A stretch of 64,000 bases of DNA from Chryseotalea sanaruensis (lineage in GTDB: Bacteria; Bacteroidota; Bacteroidia; Cytophagales; Cyclobacteriaceae), in assembly GCF_003990915.1 (NCBI RefSeq), contig NZ_BHXQ01000002.1, positions 682,001 to 746,000 of the forward strand, given 5' to 3'. Positions 63,620 through 64,000 of the stretch are shown piece after piece (positions within the stretch are counted from its first letter, which is position 1; each line of letters starts with the position of its first letter). Below the pieces are notes generated by a model. That model saw only the letters and a list, made by a program, of their open reading frames with translations. It had not been told where the DNA came from and made no database searches. The translations under genes and the position numbers were made by a program.

Positions 63620-64000
63620 ATGAGAAAAACAGCTTTTTCTATTGCATTCTCTTTAGTTGCATCATTTTTATTTGCACAGGTTCAAACGGGTAAGGCATCT
63701 TTTTATGCCGACAGATTTGAGGGTAGGCCGACAGCCAGTGGAGAGAAGTACAAGCATAACAGGCTAACAGCCGCGCACAAAACCCTGCCTTTTGGCACGA
63801 AAGTGCGTGTTACAAATACGGCTAATGATAAAAGTGTTGAAGTGGTTATTAACGACAGGGGGCCTTATGTGGATAACCGTATTATTGACCTGTCTAAATC
63901 GGCAGCTGAAAAATTGGGTTTTATAAACCAGGGACTTGCTGAAGTTAAAGTGGAGGTAGTTGATGCAGGTGACGGCAAAACAAGTGATACCCCAAGGCCT
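63620..64000 (+). CDS. rlpA: RlpA-like double-psi beta-barrel protein (3' truncated)
   Basis: 127 codons are visible before the window ends in frame. A signal peptide ends at LFAQ. The double-psi beta-barrel is complete: GKASFYADRFEGRPTASGE, AAHKTLPFGTKVRVTN, VVINDRGPYVDNRIIDLS and AAEKLGF. RlpA proteins are septal, peptidoglycan-binding lytic transglycosylases. The Asp in NDRGP and the His in AAHKT are the expected functional residues. The C-terminal part, often a SPOR domain, lies outside the window. Confidence 0.88.
   Translation, partial: MRKTAFSIAFSLVASFLFAQVQTGKASFYADRFEGRPTASGEKYKHNRLTAAHKTLPFGTKVRVTNTANDKSVEVVINDRGPYVDNRIIDLSKSAAEKLGFINQGLAEVKVEVVDAGDGKTSDTPRP

Overview
The window looks like a chromosomal segment of a Bacteroidota bacterium, most likely a Cytophagales relative (inferred from content). 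Translation starts lack Shine-Dalgarno sequences. Ten start regions carry an exact TAnnTTTG box, the Bacteroidota -7 promoter element. The gene set fits too: homodimeric GlyRS, ClpC, a propeller-type histidine kinase, a SpoIIE/STAS/RsbW switch, repeated SurA-like isomerases and acyl-lipid desaturases. Both window ends cut genes: an AsmA-like protein on the left and RlpA on the right.

Layout. 1-7.6 kb: AsmA end, three small exported proteins, a Tat-exported class V aminotransferase, ferrochelatase, a VTT-domain membrane protein and a GNAT-fold protein. 7.6-12.6 kb: a PAS histidine kinase facing a partner-switching operon (SpoIIE phosphatase, STAS, RsbW-like kinase). 12.6-20.8 kb: three consecutive SurA/PpiC-family envelope chaperones, MoxR, GlyRS, an MtfA-like peptidase and a scramblase-like protein. 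21-23.3 kb: gamma-glutamyltranspeptidase and a tiny basic exported protein. 23.5-31.0 kb: an accessory defence island with an unknown protein, an XRE controller and shared palindromic operator, an HNH protein, a 1000-residue adenine methyltransferase translationally coupled to a PD-(D/E)XK-like nuclease, and a convergent DarT/DarG toxin-antitoxin pair. The island ends beside tRNA-Leu and tRNA-Gly. 31.5-35.9 kb: a possible cold-adaptation cluster (two desaturases flanking an ECF sigma factor, CspA, DEAD-box helicase). 35.9-41.2 kb: a propeller histidine kinase, then a NarL-type kinase/regulator pair and a lipoprotein sharing two identical-core palindromes. 41.2-51.5 kb: ClpC, WbqC, TsaC/Sua5, MutS, M1 peptidase, PyrH and Frr. 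51.5-64 kb: SpoIIAA-like proteins, an AraC/NmrA unit, DNA polymerase I with a degenerate proofreading site, UbiA-like prenyltransferase, another PAS kinase, GuaB and RlpA.

The least expected signals are non-coding. Several intergenic regions consist of degenerate arrays with a strict 7-bp period, with different units at different loci, one of them running into the glyS promoter box. Several -7 boxes lie only 3-7 nt from the start codon, which predicts leaderless or nearly leaderless mRNAs. The most interesting coding region is the island, where a large fused methyltransferase/specificity protein and a small separate nuclease form a restriction-modification-like set with no translocase, placed next to DarTG.
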